Below, piece by piece: positions 15,401 through 23,218 of a DNA stretch of 64,000 nucleotides (position 1 is the first letter of the stretch; each line of letters opens with the position of its first letter). Both the position numbers and the translations under genes were made by a program. The stretch spans positions 5,830-69,829 of the forward strand of contig CAZYXR010000006.1 in NCBI GenBank assembly GCA_964650845.1, given 5' to 3'. The notes under the pieces are model-generated. The model did no database searches. It saw only the letters and a program-made list of their open reading frames with translations, and had not been told where the DNA came from. The DNA comes from UBA7692 sp964650845 (GTDB lineage Bacteria; Bacteroidota; Bacteroidia; Chitinophagales; LD1).

Positions 15401-16686
15401 TTATCTACTAATTTCTTAGCGCTTTTCACCGTTTTTACAATACCTCTTTCAATCAATTTGCGAATAACAAATGGTTTGAAAAGCTCGGCTGCCATATCTT
15501 TTGGCAAGCCACATTCATGCAATTTCAATTCAGGACCTACAACGATTACCGAACGGCCTGAGTAATCAACCCTTTTACCCAACAAGTTTTGACGGAAACG
15601 ACCTTGCTTTCCTTTCAATACATCGCTTAACGATTTTAATTGGCGACCACCTTCGGCTTTAACGGCATTAGATTTACGCGAGTTATCGAACAACGAATCA
15701 ATCGCTTCTTGCAACATACGCTTCTCGTTGCGCAATATTACTTCTGGTGCTTTTATTTCTATCAATCGTTTCAAACGATTGTTACGAATGATTACTCTGC
15801 GATATAAGTCGTTCAAATCTGAAGATGCAAAACGACCACCATCCAATGGCACCAAGGGGCGCAACTCTGGTGGAATAACAGGTAAATGCTGAACCACCAT
15901 CCACTCGGGGCGATTCTCAACATGCCCATTGGCATCGCGGAAAGCTTCAACAACACTCAAGCGTTTTAAAGCTTCACTTTTACGCTGGCGCGAAGTTTCG
16001 TTGGCTGCTGCATGACGCAACTCGTAGCTTAGCTCATCTAAGTTAATTCGAGTCAATAGTTCTTTGATGGCTTCAGCGCCCATTCTGGCTACCAATTTGT
16101 TAGGGTCGGTATCCTCTAACAAATGATTTCCCTTAAGAATTTCATTGTCGAAAGCCGACATGTATTCTTCTTCAGTAAGCAAATCTAAATAAGCAAGATT
16201 GCGTTCTTCTTCGCCTTTTTCTGTCTGCAAAGTAACACCTTCGGCTGCTTTGCCGGGTTGTATTACAACATAACGCTCGTAATAAATAATGCTTTCTAAT
16301 TTCTTAGAACTCATACCGAGCAAGTAACCAATTTTGTTTGGCAAACTTTTGAAATACCAAATGTGTACAATTGGCACTGTCAATTTAATATGCCCCATGC
16401 GCTCTCTGCGCACTTTCTTTTCGGTAACTTCTACACCGCAACGGTCGCAAACTATGCCTTTATAACGGATACGCTTGTACTTACCGCAGTAACACTCATA
16501 ATCTTTGGTTGGACCAAAAACACGCTCACAAAACAAACCTTCCATTTCGGGCTTGTAAGTTCTGTAATTGATAGTTTCCGGTTTTTTAATTTCACCGTGG
16601 CTGCGATCCAAAATAGAATCGGGACTTGCCAACATAATGGTGATTTTTGAAAAGTTTGAATTAGGGCGATTGTCTTTCTTAGCCAT
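12403..16686 (-). CDS. rpoC: RNA polymerase beta' subunit (contains assembly gap)
   Basis: 1427 residues as assembled. RpoC is the largest catalytic subunit of RNA polymerase. The N-terminal zinc site (CYCGKYKRIRYKGIVCDRCGVE, about 70-90), the active-site Mg loop NADFDGD (about 484-490) and the C-terminal zinc cysteines (about 870-960, CGTLRG ... CESRKGVCVKCYG) are all present. Ten N at 14525-14534 interrupt a conserved segment just before DSGARGSKQQI; compared with the family about 20 residues are missing there. rpoB, which almost always sits directly upstream, is absent. The gene has its own promoter and a terminator on each side. Confidence 0.97.
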   Translation of the reverse strand: MAKKDNRPNSNFSKITIMLASPDSILDRSHGEIKKPETINYRTYKPEMEGLFCERVFGPTKDYECYCGKYKRIRYKGIVCDRCGVEVTEKKVRRERMGHIKLTVPIVHIWYFKSLPNKIGYLLGMSSKKLESIIYYERYVVIQPGKAAEGVTLQTEKGEEERNLAYLDLLTEEEYMSAFDNEILKGNHLLEDTDPNKLVARMGAEAIKELLTRINLDELSYELRHAAANETSRQRKSEALKRLSVVEAFRDANGHVENRPEWMVVQHLPVIPPELRPLVPLDGGRFASSDLNDLYRRVIIRNNRLKRLIEIKAPEVILRNEKRMLQEAIDSLFDNSRKSNAVKAEGGRQLKSLSDVLKGKQGRFRQNLLGKRVDYSGRSVIVVGPELKLHECGLPKDMAAELFKPFVIRKLIERGIVKTVKSAKKLVDKKEPIIWDILENVLKGHPVLLNRAPTLHRLSIQAFLPKLIEGKAIQLHPLVCTAFNADFDGDQMAVHVPLGNAAVLEAQMLMLASHNILNPQNGTPITLPSQDMVLGLYYMTKSKQSTKEEPVKGQGLTFYGAEEAVIAFNEGRVELHAIVKCLANVKENGQLKKKVIETTLGRILLNQAVPASVGYVNKLLGKKELKNVIGDILAQTNIPTTAKFLDDIKRMGFYYSFKGGLSFNLGDVLVPEEKTKYIAQAQTKIDELTESYQMGFITDKERFNQVVDIWTLTDTQLXXXXLDSGARGSKQQIKQLSGMRGLMAKPRKAGSSGSEVIENPILANFKEGLSVLEYFVSTHGARKGLSDTALKTADAGYLTRRLVDVAQDVVISETDCGTLRGIAQSAIKNGDEIVESLSDRILGRASLNDITHPETDELIIAAGENITETLAKAVEASGIETVEIRSVLTCESRKGVCVKCYGRNLATNRTAEEGDAVGIIAAQSIGEPGTQLTLRTFHVGGIASVGTTESQLVAKFDGILQLDGVRTIATADENGEKQNVVIGRTGEMRIVKADSDKVLLTAHIPYGSFIFAQDGKKISKGDVICKWDPYNNVIVSEVSGKVRFENIIENITYREEMDEQTGHKEKVVIESKDKTKAPTLVVESGKEWKNYSLPVGAHISIDNGGALKPGQIIAKIPRVMGKVKDITGGLPRVTELFEARNPSNPAAVAEIDGVVRFGGIKRGNREVIVESREGEIAKYLVPLSKQILVQEQDFVRAGTALSDGAITPSDILSIKGPFAVQEYLVNEIQEVYRLQGIKINDKHVEVIVRQMMSKMIIEDPGDTKLLEGDSVQKFELLNVNDEMFDKKVITEAGDSQNLKAGQIVTLRKIREENSILKRTDKALVEFREAIPATAYPKLQGITRASLSTGSWISAASFQETTKVLSTSSIAAREDYLEGLKENVIVGHRIPAGTGLRRFENLFVAAKEDIEKVEKKAVQQESGVELIG
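14525..14534. other. Assembly gap in rpoC
   Basis: Ten N. The reading frame resumes on the far side, but the family normally has roughly 20 more residues here (the trigger-loop-proximal segment before MDSGARGS), so the run is a placeholder and not the real length. Confidence 0.95.
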
Positions 16687-16817
16687 GTAAATACATTATA
16701 AGTTTGAACATTTACCTCTTGCAGCAAAAAAGCAAACACAACGGCAAACGCTTACCACATAAAGGTTTGCGCTGCAAAAACGATGAAAATTTGCCCACTT
16801 TCTGCAAAAAAGGAACG

Positions 16818-16847
16818 CAAAGATAGCCGATAACACCAAAAAAGCAA
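16818..16847 (-). promoter_or_regulatory. Promoter of rpoC
   Basis: On the minus strand TTG (16847-16845), 19-base spacer, TATCTTTG (16825-16818). The inferred leader is about 125 bases. The spacing is identical to the two tRNA promoters in this window. Confidence 0.6.
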
Positions 16848-16952
16848 GTATGGCATTAAAATTGTGGTGTTCGACACAATCCCAAAAAATACAAAATCGG
16901 ATTTACACTTTCAGAAAATAACGCAAAAGGGAAATTGAACAGAATGTAAAAC

Positions 16953-16985
16953 AAAAAAGGGCTGTTTTTGCTACAAAACAACCCT
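16953..16985 (-). terminator. Terminator after the PorE-like gene
   Basis: Imperfect hairpin AGGGTTGTTTT...AAAACAGCCCT followed on the minus strand by TTTTTTG, 25 bases after the stop at 17010. The remaining bases between here and the rpoC start (about 270) hold the rpoC promoter and no gene. Confidence 0.8.
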
Positions 16986-17009
16986 CTTTACTTATCGTTT
17001 AAAAATTCA

Positions 17010-19328
17010 TTACTTCAGTTTCAAGATTTTGAACTCCGTTCTACGGTTTGCTTGATGTTGTGCATTGGTACACTGCACACCATTCGAGCATTTATTTTTA
17101 AGGCGGGTTTCGCCATAACCTACTGCCAACAAGCGTTTTACATCTATTCCTTTATCACGCAAAAACTCAACACATGAATTTGCTCTGCGGGCAGAAAGAA
17201 TCAAGTTGTATTGGTCGCTGGCGCGGCTATCGGTATGCGAGCTCAACTCAATTTCCATATTTGGATATTGATTCATCAACTTCACCAAGTTGTTCAACTC
17301 TTTTGCCGCCTCTGGACGAATATTCCATTTATCTAAATCATAGTAGATATTTTCCAAATTAACTGTCAAGCCTTCGCGCAAAACATCTAATGTTAATTCA
17401 ACCAACTTAGTTGTTCCTGGTTTTTCGCCTTTGGTGCTGATAGTTTTAGTAGCAGTGCTGTAACCTTGTTTAGATGCAGTAATGTGGTACTCTTTATTTG
17501 GCTCTATCACAAATTTGCATTTGCAATCGTCTGTAGTTACACAAGTAGATTTAGCACCAGTAGATTTATCTTCAACCTCAACTTCTGCACCGCCCAAATT
17601 TCCTTTGTTGCGTTCTTTAGTACAAACAACTAATGTAACTCCATCTTTAGGATCTACTGCTTTCAAACCATTCAAATTTTGTACTGGAGCAAGAGCCACT
17701 GGCGTATCCTTTTTAGCAGGAGTAAGCGGAATGGTAAATGATGGATTAGTCAATTTTACGCTAATGGTAGCAGAGTTGTTTTCATATCCCGACTTTGACG
17801 CTTCAAACAAATACTCTTTTCCTGGGTCGGCTGTATGGCAAAATCCACCTTTACTGTCGGTATTTTTAGATGCAACAGTTTTGTCCACCAGCTTCATTTT
17901 CACTTCTGCACCTTCTATTGGCAAATTGGTTTCTGCATCTACCACTGTACCACAAATCTTAACACCAAATCGTGTGAACTTATAAATATCATCATCGCCT
18001 GCACCGCCTGCACGGTTAGAAACCAAGTAGCCAGCTTTGCCAGTATTATCTAATATGTAATTAAAATCATCCCCAGGGCTGTTTACCGGAGCGCCAAGGT
18101 TAGTAACGTTTCCCCATTCGCCATTGGCATACAATGAAGAGTAAACATCCAATCCACCCAAACCCAATCTTGCATCGGTAGCAAAATACAAGGTTCCATC
18201 ATCTGCAATATGCGGAAACACCTCGCGCCCTGGTGTGTTTACATTTTTGCCCAAGTTTACTGGCGGTCCCCATGTTTCACCTTCTTTATAACTTACATAC
18301 ACATCTGTTTCGCCATAACCACCTGGCATATCGCTTACAAAATACAAGCGTTTACCATCTTTAGAAAGTGTAGGATGCGCTACTGAATATTCGCTACTGT
18401 TCAAGGGTAACTCTGTTGGCTTTGCAAACTTAGCAGCCGCAGAATCGAATTTGGCACTATATAATTTCAATTTTACAATTCGGTCTTTGCTCTTTCCTGT
18501 TTTTTTCAAATAGTTGTTTCGAGTAAAAATCATTTCACTAAAATCTTTCGTGAATGTTACAGGCCCTTCGTGATACTTAGAGTTGATAACTTTTTTCTTA
18601 GAAAGCAATCCAACCTTACCGTTTTCCGAAGAATACAAATCGTAATACTTATGCTCTGTCCAGCTATCTGTTCGACCTACAAAAGCACTTTTGCCTTTAT
18701 TGCTCGAAAAAATAATTCCGTTGTTGCGGTAATATGAAACTCCAAAATCGGAAGCATCGCTGTTGTCGCCTTTTGAGTTTTCTACTTTGTGTGTGCCGTT
18801 ATCTTTTGCAAGTTCTTCCATGCGGCTTAATCCACTGGCTAACTCTGATGCACGAAAATCGCTCGGATTTAAAAGTGCGTAGTTATTAAACTGTTCAGCC
18901 GCTTCTTTATATTTTCCTGCTGCACGAAGACTAAGACCATACAACAAAATATTATTTGCTTTTGCGCTTGGCATAGTTGCTAATTCTTGCAACACAGGCT
19001 CGGCACTGGTGTAGTCGTTCAACATCAAGTATGTACGCACCAACTTTTCTTTAGCTTCAATACTGCTTGGATCTTTTTTAATTGCTGCTTTATACTCGGC
19101 AATGGCATCAACAAAAGCAAAGCGCTTAAACAATCTATCGCCATACTGCAAGGCTGCATTGGCAACAGGTGAAGAAGATTTCGCTGTTTGAGTGGTTGCC
19201 GCTGAAACTGGCGCTGGCGCAGCAACTGCGTTACTTTTTGCTTTCGACTTACTTGAAGTTTGAGCTTGCAGGGCAACACTCAATATCATTACCGCAAAAA
19301 GTGTAAGTGCAAATATTCTTTTCATCAC
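17010..19328 (-). CDS. PorE-like OmpA-family protein (TPR, PD40 propeller, regulatory-like domain, OmpA)
   Basis: 772 residues with a signal peptide (about 1-22). The order of domains is: tetratricopeptide repeats (about 58-150), PD40/WD40-like propeller (about 195-440), one or two carboxypeptidase-regulatory-like domains (about 450-640) and a C-terminal OmpA peptidoglycan-binding domain (about 660-772, with IYYDLDKWNIRPEA and SSHTDSRAS, then NRRTEFKI). This is the architecture described for PorE of the type IX secretion system and its relatives, periplasmic outer-membrane-linked proteins that bind peptidoglycan. The gene follows a PorP/SprF gene and a CHU-type cargo gene on the same strand. 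Whether it is the core PorE or a dedicated paralogue for this cargo cannot be told here. Confidence 0.85.
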   Translation of the reverse strand: MMKRIFALTLFAVMILSVALQAQTSSKSKAKSNAVAAPAPVSAATTQTAKSSSPVANAALQYGDRLFKRFAFVDAIAEYKAAIKKDPSSIEAKEKLVRTYLMLNDYTSAEPVLQELATMPSAKANNILLYGLSLRAAGKYKEAAEQFNNYALLNPSDFRASELASGLSRMEELAKDNGTHKVENSKGDNSDASDFGVSYYRNNGIIFSSNKGKSAFVGRTDSWTEHKYYDLYSSENGKVGLLSKKKVINSKYHEGPVTFTKDFSEMIFTRNNYLKKTGKSKDRIVKLKLYSAKFDSAAAKFAKPTELPLNSSEYSVAHPTLSKDGKRLYFVSDMPGGYGETDVYVSYKEGETWGPPVNLGKNVNTPGREVFPHIADDGTLYFATDARLGLGGLDVYSSLYANGEWGNVTNLGAPVNSPGDDFNYILDNTGKAGYLVSNRAGGAGDDDIYKFTRFGVKICGTVVDAETNLPIEGAEVKMKLVDKTVASKNTDSKGGFCHTADPGKEYLFEASKSGYENNSATISVKLTNPSFTIPLTPAKKDTPVALAPVQNLNGLKAVDPKDGVTLVVCTKERNKGNLGGAEVEVEDKSTGAKSTCVTTDDCKCKFVIEPNKEYHITASKQGYSTATKTISTKGEKPGTTKLVELTLDVLREGLTVNLENIYYDLDKWNIRPEAAKELNNLVKLMNQYPNMEIELSSHTDSRASDQYNLILSARRANSCVEFLRDKGIDVKRLLAVGYGETRLKNKCSNGVQCTNAQHQANRRTEFKILKLK

Positions 19329-19360
19329 TTTTGTATGTTAGGTTTGGTCTGCTTAAAAAA

Positions 19361-20305
19361 TTAGAAGTATCGAACAGAGCGTGGATTTACAACGCGTTTG
19401 CCTTTAAAATCAAAATCATATCCAAGCATCACTTCGTGAGTGCCTGTAGTGTGTGGCGAAAGTTTTGAAACAGTTAAATCATAAGCATAACCTATACGCA
19501 ACTGGCGGGTAATATTTACTGCTGCCATAAAGCTGTATGAGTCTTGCAAACGATAGCCTGCACCAATCCATACTCTATCAACAAAAATAAAGGCTACGTT
19601 AAAATCAAAATCAATTGGCGCGTATTTAGGAACATACTTCATTAAAATACTTGGCATGAATTTTACTTTTCTACCAAGGTTGAAAACATAACCTACAGTT
19701 GCGTTTAAATGGGTGTATCTGCGAGCAGCACTTGCGCCTGTATCATAAATTTTAAACTTGCTACCCAAACCGCTTTGCAATAAATTAGGTACAGCTACAC
19801 CTACCCAAAATTTTTCGCTGTAAACATAAATACCGGCCGAAACATTTGGCAACCAAAGGCTAAGGTTATTGCCTGCAAAACTTGGATCATTACTTGTTTG
19901 AGTCTTAACATCATTCAGGTTAGCATTGTAGTTGGTAAACCCGGCACCAATACCAAAAGACATTTTCACTTTTTTCTTTTTGCCCAATGGTACACGGTAA
20001 GCAAAATCCAACATCAGATTATTGGTGTTAGCCACCCCCAAGCGGTCGTGCGTGTAAATCAATCCCAACGCTATGTTGTTGTTGCGCAATGGAGAGTGCA
20101 CAGCAACAGATGCCGAACGCGGAGCTTTTGGCACATTCACCCATTGGTGTCGGTAAATTGCCGTAGTGCTTATCACTTCGCGGCTGCCTGCATAAGCAGG
20201 GTTTAGATACAATCCGTTGAAACGGTACATTGTGTATTCTGCATCTTGCTGAGCATTTGCTGCAAAAACCATTGCAAGAGCTAATAGCGTCAATATTCTT
20301 TTCAT
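19361..20305 (-). CDS. PorP/SprF family outer-membrane protein
   Basis: 314 residues. The signal peptide (MKRILTLLALAMVFAANAQQ) is followed by the typical PorP/SprF opening QDAEYTMYRFNGLYLNPAYAG, then amphipathic strands of a beta-barrel, ending PRSVRYF. In gliding Bacteroidota SprF-like proteins are needed for export of specific cargo with CHU-type (type B) C-terminal domains, and each is often encoded next to its cargo. Here the upstream gene is exactly such a cargo, and the downstream gene is PorE-like, which supports a dedicated secretion set. Spacings are 32-34 bases, consistent with one operon. Confidence 0.92.
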   Translation of the reverse strand: MKRILTLLALAMVFAANAQQDAEYTMYRFNGLYLNPAYAGSREVISTTAIYRHQWVNVPKAPRSASVAVHSPLRNNNIALGLIYTHDRLGVANTNNLMLDFAYRVPLGKKKKVKMSFGIGAGFTNYNANLNDVKTQTSNDPSFAGNNLSLWLPNVSAGIYVYSEKFWVGVAVPNLLQSGLGSKFKIYDTGASAARRYTHLNATVGYVFNLGRKVKFMPSILMKYVPKYAPIDFDFNVAFIFVDRVWIGAGYRLQDSYSFMAAVNITRQLRIGYAYDLTVSKLSPHTTGTHEVMLGYDFDFKGKRVVNPRSVRYF

Positions 20306-20339
20306 ATTTTGAAGAATGAATTGAGTGTTATAAATTTTC

Positions 20340-23060
20340 TTATCTGTTGATGACTACGAAGCCGACAATGTCTTTCGTTTTATTATCATTTAACTTCAAT
20401 ACAAAATAATAAGTGGCATCGGGCAATGGCTGGTTGTTTTGTTGCCAAGTTCCATCAAAATCATTCTTGTAACCTTCGCCATCATTTTCCCAAACAACAT
20501 CGCCCCAACGGTTGAAAACCATGAATTGCGAAAGCGGATAGCGGTCAATATTGGTAATTTCAAACTTATCGTTGATGCCATCGTTGTTTGGCGAGAAGCC
20601 CTCTGGTATTTCCAAAGGAGGTAGCGGAGCTACGTTCACATAAACCATTGCATTATCGCAAACAGCAATGCCATTGATAATACCGCAAACTGTGTAACAA
20701 AATGAATCAACACCTTCGTATCCGAGTGTTGGTGTATATCTTATTATTCCGGCAAAAGTATCAGTCAATTCAATTTTTCCGTGTTGTGGCTCTCCGCATG
20801 TAGAAAAGTAAGAACCTTCTACTGTTGCATCATTTTGTTTTACATTGATAAATACTGACGCATCTGATGGTGTTGACGCATTATCATCTACCGCAGTTAC
20901 CGGAACCACAACTTGTACTATCCCTGTATCGCAAACTTGAGGTGATACACTTACAGGAGTGCAAATAACATAATAAAAAGTATCAACACCTGCAAAACCA
21001 GTGTTCGGTGTATATTCAATATTTCCTCCGTTGTTCAACACAAATGTTCCATTGTCATTTGCATCGTCAAACACAGCGGTTGTTTCAATTCCATTGCCAT
21101 CATCATCAATATCGTTAGCCGTTTGATTGATTGCTAAGGTTGTGCCCGCCACATAAGTTACGCTATCATCTACAGCTTTAATGCCATCGCTAACGGGAGT
21201 AACATATACAACCACAACTACTGTATCGCATAAATTGGTAACATCGCACACAACTACATTAAAGGTATCTCTGCCATTCCAATCGGGAATAGGCACAATG
21301 TTTACACATACTGTTGAATCTTTTGAGAATAAAGTATCAACCGTAGTTGCCGGAATAATGTTTCCACTGATGGTAACAACACGAGTAGGGTCGTTGTCAA
21401 TATCAGTTACATTATAGCAAATTGTTACACTGCTATCTTCAGGAAAAGTTACATGAATGGTGTCGATAGGATTGCCATTTTCATTTATCACCGGTGGGTT
21501 GTTGCACTTGAAAATTGTCAAATCTACACGAGCAATATCGCACAAAGTTGGATTAGCATCATCGCACGCAGTGTAAAAGAAAAAGTCAGATCCTGCATAA
21601 GAAGTATCGTAAGGAATAAACATTACAACACTATCGTTTACTACATAGGCATCACCATGCGCTCCCAAGCCTGCAATATTTTTTAATGATACTTTTTGCC
21701 CAAAATCGCGATCGAAATCATTTTTCAATACATTCATTACAAGTGTATCGCGATTACAAACACTGCCCTGATCGTTGAAAAGTGTTGGTACATAAGCATT
21801 GCATTCAAATGGACCAACAAACAGAACCAACTCTGCTGTATCGCAACCGGCATCGTTACATACACTATAAGATAAAGAAACAAAAGTATCTAAGTTAAAG
21901 CCAGGTCCTGTGTAAACAATTGCAGGAATAGTAGTGTCAAGAACTGCAGTACCAAACTGTGGCGCCCAAACAATTTCGGTTAGTTTTAGCGAACCGCAGT
22001 TTAGTGGGTTAATATCATTAACCAAAACAGGATATGTAAAAGGGCAATTTTCGCTGTATCCAGTTGGCGCAACATCAAGAATGGCAATTGGGCGTTGGCA
22101 CGCAGCTGGGGCAACCGCTATTACCAACACGGCTGTATCGCAGCCGCAGGCTGTACAAACTTCGTAGGCAACTGTATCATTTCCGGCAAAAGTTACATTA
22201 GACTGGTAAACGATTTTATTGTTCACCAAAGTGGCTAAACCGTGGTTTGCTCCTTTTACTATGTTGATTCCGGTTAATGTAAAACTGTTTAAGTCGTCAG
22301 TAGCCAATACATCTACTGTATCTCTTTCGCCTTGGGTAGATTGCAATAAATCTTCATTGGCAACCGGAGCCACACAATTACCAATAATATTCAACTCTAC
22401 AAGAGCCGTATCGCACGAAGGGCAAGTGTCGCCAAGTGGGCGATTAAAACAAATTGAATACTCAAAAGTTAATGACCCAGTAAAGTTATCGGTATTCAAA
22501 TAGTTGATTTGATTGCCCGAAACCGTAGCCACACCGTGGGCTGGGTTTGGTGTAGAAACAATTGAAAGTGTATAAGGAATTTGAGTTTTCAATGTGTCAT
22601 TAACAACTACATCTAAACGATTGTTGGTGTTGTTATACACATTAAAAATATCATCTGCCGCCAATGGAGCTTCGCAAAACTTAGTAACATTTACGGCAAC
22701 CGTAACCGGGGCAGAACAAACAGAACATTGTGGCAAGCACACTCTGTAAGTAAAAAAAGTAAGCCCAACAAAATTTGGATTTGGTGTAAACACTACGCTA
22801 TCGTTGTTAAGCACAGAAACTGAACCTGTGCCAACAGTTGGTTGAGCTACAATTTCTGTTACTAAGCCTGCAACCAAGGGCTGCCCAAAAACATTTGTTG
22901 TATCGTTTTGCTGAACATCAATTACAACAGCAGTAGCCTGAATTGTTGTGCTAAAATCGCCAACTGCCAACGGTGGGTCGCATTGAGCTGCTACTTTTAA
23001 CGAAAAACTGAACGTAAATAATATTACCGCGCAGATGAACGGGTGGAAAATTTTCTGCAT
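20340..23060 (-). CDS. Large secreted adhesin-like protein with gliding-motility (CHU) C-terminal domain
   Basis: 906 residues from the Met at 23060; the longer frame to 23108 adds 16 residues ahead of a normal signal peptide (MQKIFHPFICAVILFTFSFS), so I prefer the shorter start. The body consists of about eight Ig-like/cadherin-like repeats of roughly 95 residues, each with an xxDDxxxxxxN start, NDT-type loops and cysteines (for example VYNNTNNRLDVVVNDT). The last 85 residues (FSPNNDGINDKFEI ... FNRWGDVVWENDG ... VVINR) are the CHU/gliding-motility-associated C-terminal domain, the type B T9SS signal. Probably a surface adhesin secreted with the help of the two genes downstream. Confidence 0.88.
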   Translation of the reverse strand: MQKIFHPFICAVILFTFSFSLKVAAQCDPPLAVGDFSTTIQATAVVIDVQQNDTTNVFGQPLVAGLVTEIVAQPTVGTGSVSVLNNDSVVFTPNPNFVGLTFFTYRVCLPQCSVCSAPVTVAVNVTKFCEAPLAADDIFNVYNNTNNRLDVVVNDTLKTQIPYTLSIVSTPNPAHGVATVSGNQINYLNTDNFTGSLTFEYSICFNRPLGDTCPSCDTALVELNIIGNCVAPVANEDLLQSTQGERDTVDVLATDDLNSFTLTGINIVKGANHGLATLVNNKIVYQSNVTFAGNDTVAYEVCTACGCDTAVLVIAVAPAACQRPIAILDVAPTGYSENCPFTYPVLVNDINPLNCGSLKLTEIVWAPQFGTAVLDTTIPAIVYTGPGFNLDTFVSLSYSVCNDAGCDTAELVLFVGPFECNAYVPTLFNDQGSVCNRDTLVMNVLKNDFDRDFGQKVSLKNIAGLGAHGDAYVVNDSVVMFIPYDTSYAGSDFFFYTACDDANPTLCDIARVDLTIFKCNNPPVINENGNPIDTIHVTFPEDSSVTICYNVTDIDNDPTRVVTISGNIIPATTVDTLFSKDSTVCVNIVPIPDWNGRDTFNVVVCDVTNLCDTVVVVVYVTPVSDGIKAVDDSVTYVAGTTLAINQTANDIDDDGNGIETTAVFDDANDNGTFVLNNGGNIEYTPNTGFAGVDTFYYVICTPVSVSPQVCDTGIVQVVVPVTAVDDNASTPSDASVFINVKQNDATVEGSYFSTCGEPQHGKIELTDTFAGIIRYTPTLGYEGVDSFCYTVCGIINGIAVCDNAMVYVNVAPLPPLEIPEGFSPNNDGINDKFEITNIDRYPLSQFMVFNRWGDVVWENDGEGYKNDFDGTWQQNNQPLPDATYYFVLKLNDNKTKDIVGFVVINR

Positions 23061-23218
23061 ACTTTTCAAAAATATGCGCAAATGTATAAGGAAACAAGCA
23101 ATAACCAAATCAAGTTATCGTCCAAAAATCAATTACTGTACATTAAAATATAAGAAGATGAATTCTAATATAGTAATACTTTGAAAATCAGCCACTATAG
23201 CTCAATCCTCACATCGCT

